In this document: piece after piece, positions 31,014 to 40,141 of the stretch
Layout: each line of letters starts with the position of its first letter
Position numbering within the stretch: the stretch's first letter is position 1
NCBI GenBank assembly: GCA_009785555.1
Contig: WQWB01000007.1
Span: 1-43,098 of the forward strand
Direction: 5' to 3'
DNA length: 43,098 bases
Source: Defluviitaleaceae bacterium
GTDB lineage: Bacteria; Bacillota; Clostridia; Lachnospirales; WRAX01
Notes under the pieces: model-generated
What the model saw: the letters and a program-made list of their open reading frames with translations, nothing else
Databases searched by the model: none
Told to the model about the DNA's origin: nothing
Made by a program: the position numbers and the translations under genes

Positions 31014-32144
31014 CTATCTATACGCTTGGTTAATGCGTAAACGCAAAACATTGAATGTTTTGGCAGTTATTGAAGCCCTGATTTCTTCCATTAAGGAATT
31101 ATAGAAGTACAAATTGTGCAAAACGCAAAGCCGCAGTGCGAGCATCTCGCCCGCCTTAAATAAATGACGTATATATGCCCTTGAATAAGTAAGGCAGGCC
31201 GGGCATGCGCAAGCTTCATCAATCGGCTTGTCATCTTTCTCAAATTGCTTGTTTAGCATATTTAATTTGCCATGCCACGTAAAAACATGCCCGTGGCGGC
31301 CGTTTCTGGCGGGCATAACGCAGTCAAAAAAATCTATCCCGCGTGCCACAGCTTCTACAATATTAACTGGGGTGCCGACACCCATAAGGTACGTTGGTTT
31401 ATTGCGGGGTAAATGCGGTACGGTTGCGTCAAGGATAGAGTACATATCTTCATGCGTTTCGCCTACGGCAAGGCCGCCGATTGCGTAGCCGGGTAGGTTC
31501 ATATCCGTAAGGGCTTTGGCGTGGTTAATGCGTATATCCTTAAAAAGGCCGCCTTGGTTGATGGCAAAAAGCATTTGGTTTTCGTTGTTTATTTGACTTA
31601 GGGTATTTAACCTTCGCAGCTCGTCACGGCACCGTTCCAGCCAGCGCGTGGTACGGCTTACGGAGGTTTCAACGTACGCCCGTTCGGATTTAGAGGGGAT
31701 GCATTCATCAAAAGCCATGATGATATCTGAGCCAAGGTTGGCTTGAATCTGCATACTTTCTTCCGGCCCCATAAAAATGCGCCGCCCGTCCAAGTGGGAG
31801 GCGAAAGTCACGCCTTCTTCCGTAATCTTGCGTAAACCGGACAAAGAAAAGACCTGGAACCCGCCCGAGTCCGTAAGGATAGGGCCGCTCCAAGCCATGA
31901 ATTTGTGAAGGCCGCCCATGTCGCGGACAAGCCCGTCACCAGGGCGCAAGTGAAGATGGTACGTGTTCGCAAGTACCACGTCGCATTTTACTGCACACAA
32001 ATCCACGGACGAAACAGCACCCTTAATGGCTGCTTGCGTAGCTACATTCATAAACACAGGTGTTTTAATAGTTCCGTGTGCAGTTTGTAGCTCGGCGGCC
32101 TTGGCGGCTTCGTCCGTGGCTAAAATTTTGTAGTTAAAATTCAC
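31014..32144 (-). CDS. tgt: tRNA-guanine transglycosylase
   Basis: This 376-residue enzyme replaces G34 with preQ1 in tRNAs for Asp, Asn, His and Tyr. It shows DSGGFQVFSLSGLRKI (active-site Asp region), GYAIGGLAVGE, DCVMPARNGRHGHVFTW (nucleophile region) and the zinc site CACPACLTYSRAYIRHLFKA with the later His. Length is normal. It starts with GTG just after rpmE without its own clear ribosome binding site. Confidence 0.97.
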   Translation of the reverse strand: MNFNYKILATDEAAKAAELQTAHGTIKTPVFMNVATQAAIKGAVSSVDLCAVKCDVVLANTYHLHLRPGDGLVRDMGGLHKFMAWSGPILTDSGGFQVFSLSGLRKITEEGVTFASHLDGRRIFMGPEESMQIQANLGSDIIMAFDECIPSKSERAYVETSVSRTTRWLERCRDELRRLNTLSQINNENQMLFAINQGGLFKDIRINHAKALTDMNLPGYAIGGLAVGETHEDMYSILDATVPHLPRNKPTYLMGVGTPVNIVEAVARGIDFFDCVMPARNGRHGHVFTWHGKLNMLNKQFEKDDKPIDEACACPACLTYSRAYIRHLFKAGEMLALRLCVLHNLYFYNSLMEEIRASITAKTFNVLRLRINQAYR

Positions 32145-32150
32145 AAAACT

Positions 32151-32354
32151 TTATGCGATTTGGTATTTTTTCTTAAACTTCTCTACGCGTCCGCCCGCTT
32201 CAAGTAAGAGCTTTTGGCTGCCTGTGTAGAATGGGTGGCATTTGGAGCATACCTCAACGCGGATTTCTTTGTTGGTAGAGCCTGTTTCGTATGATACGCC
32301 GCAAGCACAGCTAACTTTGGCTTGTTGGTATTTGGGATGGAGATCTTTTTTCAT
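32151..32354 (-). CDS. rpmE: 50S ribosomal protein L31 (zinc form)
   Basis: The ATG at 32354 with GAGGTG gives the usual 67 residues (the track adds three). [19 protein letters not shown] starts a zinc-binding L31 with CAC and [16 protein letters not shown]31 joins the 50S central protuberance and the 30S head. Confidence 0.96.
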   Translation of the reverse strand: MKKDLHPKYQQAKVSCACGVSYETGSTNKEIRVEVCSKCHPFYTGSQKLLLEAGGRVEKFKKKYQIA

Positions 32355-32373
32355 TACGTACACCTCATATTAT

Positions 32374-33081
32374 TTATATATTTAACAATTTCTTTTCTGC
32401 AAAGCTAAGTATCTTATTGCCACCGACTATGAAATGGTCTATTAAAGCAACGTCGATTTTTTCCAATAATTGGCGGATAAAGTTCGTTATCTTAACATCG
32501 CTGGCGGATGGCGTAAGCGACCCGGCAGGGTGGTTATGCGTCAGCACAACAGCCGTTGCGCCGTGCTGTATAACCTTTTCTAAAACAATTCGTGGATAAA
32601 TCGGCGCTTTGTTGATTGTACCGCGCGCTATTTCCACAGGGTGAATTAGTTTGTTTTTAGAATCCATGCATAGCATGTATAAAACCTCAACGGTTTCACC
32701 TAAAAACAATGATTTAACGTATTCGCTGCATTCTTTTGAATCGCTTAAATCAGGTGTTTTACCCCATTTGGAAAGCTCACACCGCCTGCTAATCGGCAAA
32801 ACAAGGCTGATGAGAACCGCCGTGTTTATGGACAAATTGCATTTTTGGGCGATAATTTCCGGGCGTGCCTCGCACAAGGCGTGAAGCGACCCAAATTCGC
32901 GGATAAGCTTATGTGCAAGCGGATTCGTATCACTGCGCTTGATGGCATAATAGAGCAGAAGCTCAAGCGCTTCATGATCTGCAAGCACGTCCAAACCTCC
33001 GCGCAAGAACTTTTCCCTCATGCGTTCCCTATGCCCGGCGTGGATGTTTTCATCAGTCTTAAGGCTAACCTTGTCGCTCAT
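32374..33081 (-). CDS. radC: RadC family JAB-domain protein
   Basis: The 235-residue protein has an N-terminal helix-hairpin-helix-like region (DHEALELLLYYAIKRSDTNPLAHKLI) and a C-terminal JAB/MPN metalloprotease-like domain with the zinc motif THNHPAGSLTPSASD. RadC was once linked to DNA repair, but its role is unclear. It lies between yraN and rpmE on the same strand. Confidence 0.95.
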   Translation of the reverse strand: MSDKVSLKTDENIHAGHRERMREKFLRGGLDVLADHEALELLLYYAIKRSDTNPLAHKLIREFGSLHALCEARPEIIAQKCNLSINTAVLISLVLPISRRCELSKWGKTPDLSDSKECSEYVKSLFLGETVEVLYMLCMDSKNKLIHPVEIARGTINKAPIYPRIVLEKVIQHGATAVVLTHNHPAGSLTPSASDVKITNFIRQLLEKIDVALIDHFIVGGNKILSFAEKKLLNI

Positions 33082-33143
33082 CTAATTATTATATACTATT
33101 TTCAAGAAAAATCAAGGGTTTTATGAAATTTTCATATGATTAT

Positions 33144-33506
33144 TCATTCAGCATAAAAAGCGTTTTCAATATGATTAACCTCAAAAAATTCTCTTCCAAA
33201 AATATCCAATACATCGAAACGTATTGATCTATAAATCGGCGTAAATTTTGCCAAGTAATACGTCGCCGTCCGTATAATCCGCTGCTGTTTAGCTTTGGTG
33301 ACGGACAATGCGCCGATACCCTTACTAACGGTGGTGCGCAGCTTCACTTCGGCGAAGACGAGAACGCCGTCTTTAGAGGCGATAATGTCAACCTCGCCGT
33401 AATTGCATTTGAAACGCGATGCGAGGATGGTGTAACCCTTGGTTTTAAGGTATCCTCCGGCTATGTTTTCTCCATATATGCCTTTGTTGTTATATGATTC
33501 CTTCAT
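33144..33506 (-). CDS. YraN/UPF0102 family endonuclease-like protein
   Basis: This 120-residue protein matches the YraN family, a PD-(D/E)XK-type nuclease fold: NKGIYGENIAGGYLKTKGYTILASRFKCNYGEVDIIA, then VLVFAEVKLR. The GE-VDII...EVK residues are the predicted metal site. Function is not established. The start codon overlaps the stop of the lipoprotein gene by one base. Confidence 0.93.
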   Translation of the reverse strand: MKESYNNKGIYGENIAGGYLKTKGYTILASRFKCNYGEVDIIASKDGVLVFAEVKLRTTVSKGIGALSVTKAKQQRIIRTATYYLAKFTPIYRSIRFDVLDIFGREFFEVNHIENAFYAE

Positions 33507-34264
33507 TATTGTATGTCAAGCGGTGTTACAAACGAAAAATGACTGCCGTAAATACCGCGCTGCCCGCCGACGGGGATTTTGAGCGAACCTACTCCGCGTT
33601 CGTTAAAACGCAAACCTGTCATGCTTAGGTGCAATGAATTCATGCGATTTATACTTCCGGTGCTGCCCCAATCAAAGGGTATGGCACCGGCCGGTGTTAG
33701 GTCAACAACCAGCATATGGCCGTTTTCAACCCAAATATCGGCGATACGGATGCCTGTATGCAGGTACATATAATGGATAACATCAGACTTCCAGTTATCC
33801 GCGGTGATGGTTTCGGTAATCATTTCAAATTCGTTCCAGTCGCTGTAGTTGTAGATAAGCATGTTAAAATCGCCCAACGAACGAAACCATTCGTCTGTTT
33901 CCCATTGCCACCAGGATCGGGCGGCGTCAAGTTGCCCGGGGCCGCTAAGTGGGCCTAAACGGTATTCAAGCAACCGCCAAGCGTATTCGGTATCATTCAT
34001 TATATCTACATGAAAAATCAGATGGACGTCCATATCAATGCTACCAATACAACGGGTTACAGCGTCAACAGTCATGAAAAAGCCAAAAAGCGTTACTTCT
34101 TTTCTCAATAATTCAACGCCCAAGAAATCAGCCGCATTTGCGATAGCCTCGGTTAGGCTTGCCTCCATAATCACGTTGTGTGAATCGTCATCACGGGCGG
34201 TGCAGGCAGACAGAGCGCTCGAAAAACCTAATATACATAATAGAATCAAAAATTTTCTAAGCAT
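33506..34264 (-). CDS. Lipoprotein, possibly GerMN-domain
   Basis: The 252-residue protein has a lipoprotein signal (KFLILLCILGFSSALSAC) with GGAGG before the ATG. The C-terminal 90 residues (HTGIRIADIWVENGHMLVVDLTP, then SLHLSMTGLRFNERGVGSLKIPVGGQ) resemble the GerMN fold. That fold occurs in the spore-germination lipoprotein GerM and in surface proteins such as LpqB. The middle region is not recognised. If GerMN is right, it may serve sporulation or wall binding. Confidence 0.7.
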   Translation of the reverse strand: MLRKFLILLCILGFSSALSACTARDDDSHNVIMEASLTEAIANAADFLGVELLRKEVTLFGFFMTVDAVTRCIGSIDMDVHLIFHVDIMNDTEYAWRLLEYRLGPLSGPGQLDAARSWWQWETDEWFRSLGDFNMLIYNYSDWNEFEMITETITADNWKSDVIHYMYLHTGIRIADIWVENGHMLVVDLTPAGAIPFDWGSTGSINRMNSLHLSMTGLRFNERGVGSLKIPVGGQRGIYGSHFSFVTPLDIQ

Positions 34265-34296
34265 CTGTCTGCCTCCAATTTATTCCAGTTTACAGT

Positions 34297-34404
34297 GGTG
34301 CCTGACGAATATAGTTCGCCCTTGGTGCCTGACGAATATAGTTCGCCCTTGATGCCTGACGAATATAGTTCGCCCTTGATGCCTGGCGAACACAGTTCGC
34401 CCCT
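34297..34404. repeat. Four tandem 27-bp hairpin repeats
   Basis: The unit GGTGCCTGACGAATATAGTT plus CGCCCTT occurs four times head to tail. Copies 1 and 2 are identical, copy 3 differs at one base, and copy 4 has several changes (GGCGAACACAGTTCGCCCC). Each unit holds a small palindrome (GRCGAA-N5-TTCGCC). It fills the gap between the lipoprotein and the aminotransferase gene. Confidence 0.9.
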
Positions 34405-34405
34405 A

Positions 34406-35602
34406 CTAAGCGAAAGCTTTTGCGATTTTTGCGCAAGCATCGTCGATTTGTTCATATGTGATGACGATTGGTGGGGCGAAACGTATCGTCGTTTCGTGCG
34501 TTTCCTTTGCGAGAACGCCGCTGGAAATTAACTTTTTAACGTACGGTGCGGCGTCGCAGTTAAACTCTACGCCGATAAGCAGGCCGCGACCGCGTACTTC
34601 AATGATTTTTGGGTTTTTGGCTTTCATATCATTGAGTTTGCTCATGAAATACGCGCCTTTTTCTTTGGCTTGTTTGGCAAATTCGTCACGCTGCATTATT
34701 TCCATCGTTTTGATAGCGACGGCGCAGGCAAGCGGGTTGCCGCCAAATGTGGAGCCGTGCGAACCGGGGGTGAAGACGCTTAGGATATCTTCGTTTGCGA
34801 CGACGGCGGAGATAGGCATGATGCCTGCGCCAAGCGCTTTGCCGAAGATGTAGACGTCTGGTTCAAATCCTTCGTGCTGGCAGGCGAAAATATCCCCCGT
34901 ACGCGCGAAACCTGTTTGTACCTCGTCCGCAATAAATAGGACATTATGCTTTTTGCATACCGCGTAGGCCTTTTTCATGAACCCTTCAGGTGGGCAGATA
35001 ACGCCGGCCTCACCTTGGATCGGTTCCATAAGGAAGCCGACGGTGTTTGGCGTAATCGCCGCCTCAAGTGCAGCCAAATCGCCGTATGGCACAACAACGA
35101 AACCTGGCGTAAATGGGCCGTAGCCTTTTTTTGCCACTTCGTCGGTAGAGAAGGAAATGATTGTCGTGGTACGGCCGTGGAAGTTTTCGCTGCACACGAT
35201 AATTTCCTGCTTGCCATCCTCAACGCCTTTGATGAAGTTGCCCCAACGGCGCGCGGTTTTGATGGCCGTTTCGACGGCTTCCGCGCCCGTGTTCATTGGC
35301 AGGGCCATGGTTTTACCCGTTAGCTTACAAATCGCTTCGAGGAAATCACCTAAGATGTTATTGTAAAACGCACGGGAGGAGAGGGTTACTCCGTCCAACT
35401 GGTCTTTCGCAGCTTGGATAATTTCTGGGTGGCGGTGGCCGAAGTTGAGTGCGGAGTACGCGCTAAGCATATCATAAAACTCTTCGCCTTCTGGGTTTTT
35501 AACCATAACGCCTTCGCCCCAAGCGAAAACAACTTCTTTCGGCTTATAGTTATGAGCGCCGAACTTTTCTGTCTTGTCAATTACTTGCTTTGATGATGAC
35601 AT
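34406..35602 (-). CDS. rocD: Ornithine aminotransferase-like class III PLP enzyme
   Basis: The ATG at 35602 with AGAGGT gives 398 residues (the track adds ten). Class-III aminotransferase motifs are present: SAYSALNFGHRHPEI, LPMNTGAEAVETAIKTAR, CSENFHGRTTT, FIADEVQTGFARTG (Asp for the pyridine N), YIFGKALGAGIMPISAVVA (PLP lysine) and HGSTFGGNPLA. Layout and length fit RocD, which converts ornithine to glutamate semialdehyde. No arginine-catabolism genes are adjacent, so substrate is by similarity only. Confidence 0.92.
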   Translation of the reverse strand: MSSSKQVIDKTEKFGAHNYKPKEVVFAWGEGVMVKNPEGEEFYDMLSAYSALNFGHRHPEIIQAAKDQLDGVTLSSRAFYNNILGDFLEAICKLTGKTMALPMNTGAEAVETAIKTARRWGNFIKGVEDGKQEIIVCSENFHGRTTTIISFSTDEVAKKGYGPFTPGFVVVPYGDLAALEAAITPNTVGFLMEPIQGEAGVICPPEGFMKKAYAVCKKHNVLFIADEVQTGFARTGDIFACQHEGFEPDVYIFGKALGAGIMPISAVVANEDILSVFTPGSHGSTFGGNPLACAVAIKTMEIMQRDEFAKQAKEKGAYFMSKLNDMKAKNPKIIEVRGRGLLIGVEFNCDAAPYVKKLISSGVLAKETHETTIRFAPPIVITYEQIDDACAKIAKAFA

Positions 35603-35618
35603 GGAATTTACCTCTTTC

Positions 35619-36098
35619 TTAGTTTTCTTCAAATAAAAGGGGGCTGAACAACCCCGTTTGCATATATGTAATTAATTGTTTATTAACTTTAGGTACAAGG
35701 TTGATATCATTTAACTCCCCAATCGAGACCCATTTTGGTACGGATATAAGTTTTGGGTCATCTGGGTTTATATCCGGTATAGTCGGTTTTTTTAAGGTTT
35801 TATCGCCGTCTACAACGCATTTAATATACAGGCTCATGTGGTTGTCGTGTCCGTATTCGCATTTTTCGTGCTTTGGCACAAAATCCAATACAAACACCAG
35901 TTCATCCGCCGTAACGGTTAGGCCTGTTTCCTCCATTACTTCCCTAACAACAGCTTGTTTAACGGTTTCGCCTTTTTCTATACCGCCGCCGGGGATGTTG
36001 TAGTAAACGCCTTCACCAAAACAATTTAACAATATCTTATCATCATGAATTATAACGCCCCTGGCACTTACTCTGATCTTAAAGCAATCTCTAAACAT
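35619..36098 (-). CDS. NUDIX hydrolase
   Basis: The ATG at 36098 with GAGGA gives 159 residues starting [14 protein letters not shown]; the track start is 99 bases too far up and overlaps the divergent gene. The NUDIX box [24 protein letters not shown] fits GX5EX7REUXEEXGU exactly. The substrate (nucleotide sugar, oxidised nucleotide or other) is unknown. A GC-rich GGGG/CCCC hairpin overlaps its 3' end. It lies 16 bases before the aminotransferase gene. Confidence 0.92.
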   Translation of the reverse strand: MFRDCFKIRVSARGVIIHDDKILLNCFGEGVYYNIPGGGIEKGETVKQAVVREVMEETGLTVTADELVFVLDFVPKHEKCEYGHDNHMSLYIKCVVDGDKTLKKPTIPDINPDDPKLISVPKWVSIGELNDINLVPKVNKQLITYMQTGLFSPLLFEEN

Positions 36099-36174
36099 AT
36101 TTTCCTCTTTATATAACACAAAACGCACTTCACACATACAATAGAGCAAAGCACTTTTGGAGGTATACCAAAAA

Positions 36175-37110
36175 ATGGCTACTTTTGAATTAAACAATAA
36201 TATTTTAGGAGCATCCGGCAGAAACCATAGTCATGGAGAACGGTTTGAAAACCGCACAACCGCGCCTATATCAACCACACCGGAGGCAGTTGCGGAAGAA
36301 CTTGCTTGCCACTGCGGAAACAGCGTTTGCGCGTGTGCCGGCATACCAAGGCCGCTGCCGCCAGTAAAGCAGGAAAGCATTTTTACCCCGAAAATTTACG
36401 ATAGCTGCCGTAAGCAGGATTGCCTAACCGAAGAAGAGCTTGGTTTCGCACGTTACGCATCTGATCAAACTATCGGCGAAGAACAGCACCGCGAATCCGA
36501 TTTGATTTTTGCACCGCGCGGCGCAGCGTCTGTTCTGATCGAGGATTTATGTATCCGCCGTATCATCATCTCCAACAAACGCGCAAACGTGTTCAAGCGT
36601 GGATACTGGGATGTTGATGTGGAATACGTATTTGAGTATACAACGATCTTCCACGATGCGCATGGGCGCCACGTAGGAGAAGCAGAAGCTATCTCTAACT
36701 TCCGTCGCCGCGTGACCCTCTTTGGGTCGATGGGTTCGGGTATTTCAATTGAAACAGACCTCATCCCGTATCCAGATTCACCGACGCATAACCACGATCC
36801 TTTCGTGCTTGTGGAAGCAAAGGCCATGGCACTTGCAGCACACCTCGTACCGCACCACGGCGAGCACGGACATGGACGCCATAGAAACGTAATCTCCGTT
36901 ACCGTTGGTCTATTCAGCATAATTAAACTTTTCCGTCTTGTAACGCTGCTTGTGGAATCCCGCGGGTTCTCTATCCCGAGAGAATGCGATGACTTTACGC
37001 CGGTAAATCCCTGTGACTTCTTCGATCACTTACCATTCCCAATGGATACATTTGCGCCGCCGCAGAAACGTGAGTTCGAAGCTGGTATATGCGGAGATAT
37101 AGCTGATTGA
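36175..37110 (+). CDS. Conserved Cys/His-rich protein, possibly spore-coat related
   Basis: The ATG at 36175 with GGAGGT gives 311 residues. The N-terminal 65 residues hold a Cys/His-rich patch ([12 protein letters not shown]). A central domain follows: [31 protein letters not shown] and [16 protein letters not shown]. Proteins with this VYDSCR...DVEYVFEY...VTLFGS pattern recur in spore-forming Clostridia, and I associate them loosely with spore coat or exosporium proteins, but I cannot name the family. A His-rich stretch ([10 protein letters not shown]) precedes a hydrophobic segment, and the tail has further Cys. It reads divergently from the NUDIX gene. Confidence 0.8.
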   Translation: MATFELNNNILGASGRNHSHGERFENRTTAPISTTPEAVAEELACHCGNSVCACAGIPRPLPPVKQESIFTPKIYDSCRKQDCLTEEELGFARYASDQTIGEEQHRESDLIFAPRGAASVLIEDLCIRRIIISNKRANVFKRGYWDVDVEYVFEYTTIFHDAHGRHVGEAEAISNFRRRVTLFGSMGSGISIETDLIPYPDSPTHNHDPFVLVEAKAMALAAHLVPHHGEHGHGRHRNVISVTVGLFSIIKLFRLVTLLVESRGFSIPRECDDFTPVNPCDFFDHLPFPMDTFAPPQKREFEAGICGDIAD

Positions 37111-37285
37111 ATCCAAACCGAACGCTAAATTCGCGAACTAAGTACGCGTCGCTCAAGTAAGTTCGTTTATTAAAGCAAATCAAGTTGAAAATCGAACTTG
37201 AATCTGCTGGTATTGGCCGTTCAAGTTGAAAATGATGTAACTGTTTTCAACTTAAACAACTATAAAGGTCGGTTTGGGATTCAAT
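37106..37285. repeat. 180-bp element bounded by inverted repeats
   Basis: ATTGAATCCAAACCGA (37106-37121) and TCGGTTTGGGATTCAAT (37269-37285) are inverted copies differing by one base. Between them lie further palindromic pieces, such as AAGTTGAAAA/TTTTCAACTT and TCAAG...CGAACTTGA. No ORF is visible. The left arm contains the stop codon of the upstream gene. It may be a MITE-like element or a long structured transcript end. Confidence 0.65.
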
Positions 37286-37304
37286 ACACAAGATTAAACG
37301 CATA

Positions 37305-37333
37305 AAAACCTTTGACGATAAGTCAAAAGTTTT
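37305..37333. terminator. Bidirectional terminator
   Basis: AAAACCTTTGAC pairs with GTCAAAAGTTTT (one mismatch) and is flanked by T-runs on both strands, between the convergent Cys/His-rich gene and rplQ. Confidence 0.78.
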
Positions 37334-37343
37334 TGAAGGGGCT

Positions 37344-37375
37344 GTGGGGAAACTTTTCTTAAAAAGTTTCCCCAC
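37344..37375 (-). terminator. Strong hairpin behind rplQ
   Basis: This is a perfect 14-bp stem, GTGGGGAAACTTTT / AAAAGTTTCCCCAC, with a 4-base loop, ten bases from the rplQ stop. It lacks a T-run of its own and probably works together with the next hairpin. Confidence 0.7.
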
Positions 37376-37385
37376 GGTCTTGATT

Positions 37386-37922
37386 TTATACTAATTCAAT
37401 AACAGCCATTTCCGCGCCGTCACCCTTACGTGGACCGATACGGGTTATGCGGGTGTAACCGCCATTTCTGTTTTCATACTTAGGTGCAATATCTTCAAAG
37501 AGTTTGCGTGGCATATCAATTTTTTCAGATAATGCCTTTTTGCGGCGTCCGTCTTCAGGTACTTCGGTAACAGGGTAGAGGACGCTAAGCATCTTGCGGC
37601 GTGCATTGAGGCGGGAAGGGTTGTCTTTGCGGATAGTGCGCGTTTCGGTGTTGAAAACATCAAGGGATTTGCCGTCGACTTGCTGTTTAAGGCGCTTGCC
37701 TTCCGAGTCCCTTGCTACAACTTTAACTTCTTTCGTTACTTCCGTGTAATTGTCTTTTTCTTTAACGGCAAGGGTTATTAACTTCTCTGTCATTCCACGG
37801 ATTTCTTTGGCGCGGTGTACAGTAGTGGTTATTTTGCCGTGATAGAGTAGGTGGGTAACCAGGGCTCGCATATTAGCACGGCGCACATCCGACTTCCAAC
37901 CTAATTTTCTATAGTTTGCCAT
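37386..37922 (-). CDS. rplQ: 50S ribosomal protein L17 with insertion
   Basis: The 178-residue protein begins [31 protein letters not shown] and ends [26 protein letters not shown], both standard L17. Between them is an insertion of about 60 residues rich in Lys, Arg and Asp (from [20 protein letters not shown] onwards); the usual bacterial L17 is about 115-130 residues. Inserted forms are known in some Clostridia. L17 sits near the peptide exit tunnel. It follows rpoA, the last gene of the alpha operon. Confidence 0.96.
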   Translation of the reverse strand: MANYRKLGWKSDVRRANMRALVTHLLYHGKITTTVHRAKEIRGMTEKLITLAVKEKDNYTEVTKEVKVVARDSEGKRLKQQVDGKSLDVFNTETRTIRKDNPSRLNARRKMLSVLYPVTEVPEDGRRKKALSEKIDMPRKLFEDIAPKYENRNGGYTRITRIGPRKGDGAEMAVIELV

Positions 37923-37980
37923 AAAACTTCCTCCAAATTTGTTACTTTCTAGTCTCTAGTATTTAGCTCTAGTCGCTAGC

Positions 37981-38946
37981 TTACATATCTTCCGACGGGG
38001 CAAGGGCTAAGCCAAGCTCCGCCAGTTTTTCAAGTATCTCTTCCTTTGATTTCTTACCGAGGTTGCGAACTTTCATCATGTCGTCTTCGGTCTTGTTGGC
38101 AAGATCCTGCACGGTGTTTATGCCGGCGCGCTTTAAGCAGTTAAACGAACGTACGCTAAGGTCGAGTTCTTCGATAGAAAGTTCCAACACTTTTTCCTTT
38201 TTGTCATCTTCTTTAATGATAAGGATTTCCGGGTGTTTCGTATTGTCAGAAAGGTTGATGAAAAGGTTTAAGTGCTCGCTTAGTATTTTAGCGCCTAAGG
38301 AAACTGCGGCGTCCGGCGCGATTGTGCCGTTTGTGTATACATCCAATGTCAGCTTGTCAAAGTCTGTCATATTACCGACGCGCGTATTTTCAACGACGAA
38401 GTTTACGCGTTCCACGGGGGAGAAGATTGCGTCAATAGGGATGATGCCAATAAGGTTGTCCTTACGTTTTGACTTTTCGCCGCCTTGGTAGCCGCGGCCG
38501 CGAGTTATCGTCATTTCCATGTAGAAACGCGCACCCGGCGCGTCGGATAATGTGCAGATGTACATATCCTTATTAACAATGTCAACATCAGGGTCTACGA
38601 TGATGTCGCCTGCGGTGATAACGCGTGGACCCGTAACGTCAATAACAGCTTTTTTAGTTTCAAAGGAGTCCGTATTGCTTACAAGGGCAAGCCCCTTAAG
38701 GTTAAGGATAATCTCCGTAACGTCTTCCTTGATTTCCGGCACGGTTGAAAACTCGTGCAGGACGCCGTCTATTTTAATGCTGCTGACGGCAATACCGGGA
38801 AGGGATGACATCAAAATGCGGCGCATGGAGTTGCCGAGGGTTGTGGCATAGCCACGTTCAAGCGGCTCAACGACGAAAACGCCGTGCCTATTGTCATCAG
38901 ACATCTCCATAATTTCTATATGCGGCTTTTGAAACTCAACAAACAT
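37981..38946 (-). CDS. rpoA: RNA polymerase alpha subunit
   Basis: This 321-residue protein has the dimerising N-terminal domain ([25 protein letters not shown]). Its C-terminal domain ([40 protein letters not shown]) contacts UP elements and activators. AGGAGG precedes the ATG. It has its own promoter in the rpsD-rpoA gap. Confidence 0.98.
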   Translation of the reverse strand: MFVEFQKPHIEIMEMSDDNRHGVFVVEPLERGYATTLGNSMRRILMSSLPGIAVSSIKIDGVLHEFSTVPEIKEDVTEIILNLKGLALVSNTDSFETKKAVIDVTGPRVITAGDIIVDPDVDIVNKDMYICTLSDAPGARFYMEMTITRGRGYQGGEKSKRKDNLIGIIPIDAIFSPVERVNFVVENTRVGNMTDFDKLTLDVYTNGTIAPDAAVSLGAKILSEHLNLFINLSDNTKHPEILIIKEDDKKEKVLELSIEELDLSVRSFNCLKRAGINTVQDLANKTEDDMMKVRNLGKKSKEEILEKLAELGLALAPSEDM

Positions 38947-39009
38947 AATTTGTACCTCCTGAGATAATAGTGGTCTGCGCTACTGGGCAAAAATAAAATC
39001 CAGCTGCGT

Positions 39010-39054
39010 ACTACACTATGTTAAATATTACCATATTTTACATGGTGTAGTCAA
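39010..39054 (-). promoter_or_regulatory. Promoter of rpoA-rplQ inside an inverted repeat
   Basis: The minus strand reads TTGACT, an 18-base spacer and TAATAT (39025-39030). The promoter is enclosed by the inverted repeat ACTACACTATGT / ACATGGTGTAGT (39010-39021, 39040-39051; 11 of 12 pairs), which may be an operator, or a hairpin in read-through RNA. Confidence 0.6.
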
Positions 39055-39068
39055 TGCAATTCTATTTA

Positions 39069-39713
39069 CTATTTGGAGTACAATTCGACAATTGATGTTT
39101 CGCGCACTTGGGTATCAATCATGTCACGTGTCGGTTCCTGTAAAACTGTGCCGCTCAAATTTTCTGGGTTTGAAGTTATCCAGGCGGGTGTAAGTCTACC
39201 GCTTGTAACCTCAAGAATATCCTTAAAGCGTTGGAAATCCGCCGCGTTTGGCCTTACGTCAATAACATCGCCTTTTTTGCACTGGTATGAAGGGATGTTA
39301 ACTTTCTTGCCGTTCACACGGATAAGGTTGTGACGGACGATTTGGCGGGCTTCTGTACGTGAGCGGCCAAATCCAAGTCTGTATACAACGTTGTCCAAAC
39401 GAAGTTCAAGCATTTTTAAAAGGTTTTCACCGGATATACCTTTTTGCTTGGATGCTTTTATATAATAGTTTTTAAACTGCGTTTCTAAAATTCCGTAGAT
39501 ACGTTTTGCTTTTTGCTTTTCGCGAAGCTGTGTGCCGTACTCAGACATATTGCGGCGGCGTGCGTCGGTGTGCTGGCCGGGTTTAAGTCCGCGTTTCTTT
39601 AATGTCCGAACGGTGATGGGGCAGATGCTTTTATTGCATTTCTCACCCTTTAAGAACAGCTTTTCCCCTTCTCTGCGGCACAGCCTGCAAACAGGGCCTG
39701 TATATCTTGCCAT
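39069..39713 (-). CDS. rpsD: 30S ribosomal protein S4 (zinc form)
   Basis: The 214-residue protein starts MARYTGPVCRLCRREGEKLFLKG and has the C-x2-C...C-x5-C zinc knuckle of C+ S4 proteins, followed by the S4 RNA-binding domain (LELRLDNVVYRLGFGRSRTEARQIV). S4 nucleates 16S assembly and in many bacteria represses its own operon. AGGAGG precedes the ATG. Confidence 0.97.
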   Translation of the reverse strand: MARYTGPVCRLCRREGEKLFLKGEKCNKSICPITVRTLKKRGLKPGQHTDARRRNMSEYGTQLREKQKAKRIYGILETQFKNYYIKASKQKGISGENLLKMLELRLDNVVYRLGFGRSRTEARQIVRHNLIRVNGKKVNIPSYQCKKGDVIDVRPNAADFQRFKDILEVTSGRLTPAWITSNPENLSGTVLQEPTRDMIDTQVRETSIVELYSK

Positions 39714-39728
39714 ACTAGTCCTCCTGAA

Positions 39729-40130
39729 TTATATTCTTCTGCGTTTTGGCGGGCGGCAGCCGTTGTGGGGTACCGGGGTTACGTCTTTTATCATCGTTAC
39801 TTCTAAACCGGCTACCGAGAGTGCGCGTATGGCGGCTTCCCGTCCGCTGCCCGGGCCCTTAACAAATACTTCAACCACGCGAAGGCCAAATTCCTTCGCG
39901 GCGACTGCGGCTGTATCTGCTGCAATTTGGGCTGCATACGGGGTTGACTTACGTGATCCCTTAAAACCCATCATACCCGCAGATGCCCATGTTAAAGTGT
40001 TTCCACCCATATCGGTAATTGTTACGATAGTATTGTTAAAAGTTGATTGAATGTGCGCCTGACCCTTATCAACGAATTTCCTGTCTCGCTTCCTACGCAC
40101 TGCGCCTCTCTTGGCTGGTCTTTTAGGCAT
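39729..40130 (-). CDS. rpsK: 30S ribosomal protein S11
   Basis: The 133-residue protein contains [42 protein letters not shown] and the C-terminal [18 protein letters not shown], all diagnostic of S11. Its ribosome binding site AGGAGG belongs to copy B of the two-hairpin leader. Confidence 0.98.
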   Translation of the reverse strand: MPKRPAKRGAVRRKRDRKFVDKGQAHIQSTFNNTIVTITDMGGNTLTWASAGMMGFKGSRKSTPYAAQIAADTAAVAAKEFGLRVVEVFVKGPGSGREAAIRALSVAGLEVTMIKDVTPVPHNGCRPPKRRRI

Positions 40131-40141
40131 ATTTAACCTGT

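Noticed and set aside
34297-34404. Possible CRISPR array from regularly repeated 27-bp units
   Set aside because: The units abut directly with no spacers, and no cas genes are present.
34246-34455. Minus-strand ORF of 69 residues with GELYSSGTK-type repeats
   Set aside because: It is a translation of the 27-bp hairpin repeats, overlaps the end of the aminotransferase gene, and has no ribosome binding site.
35635-35660. GGGG/CCCC hairpin at the end of the NUDIX gene as a terminator
   Set aside because: The stem is only four base pairs, lies inside coding sequence, and the aminotransferase gene follows closely, so it was not listed separately.
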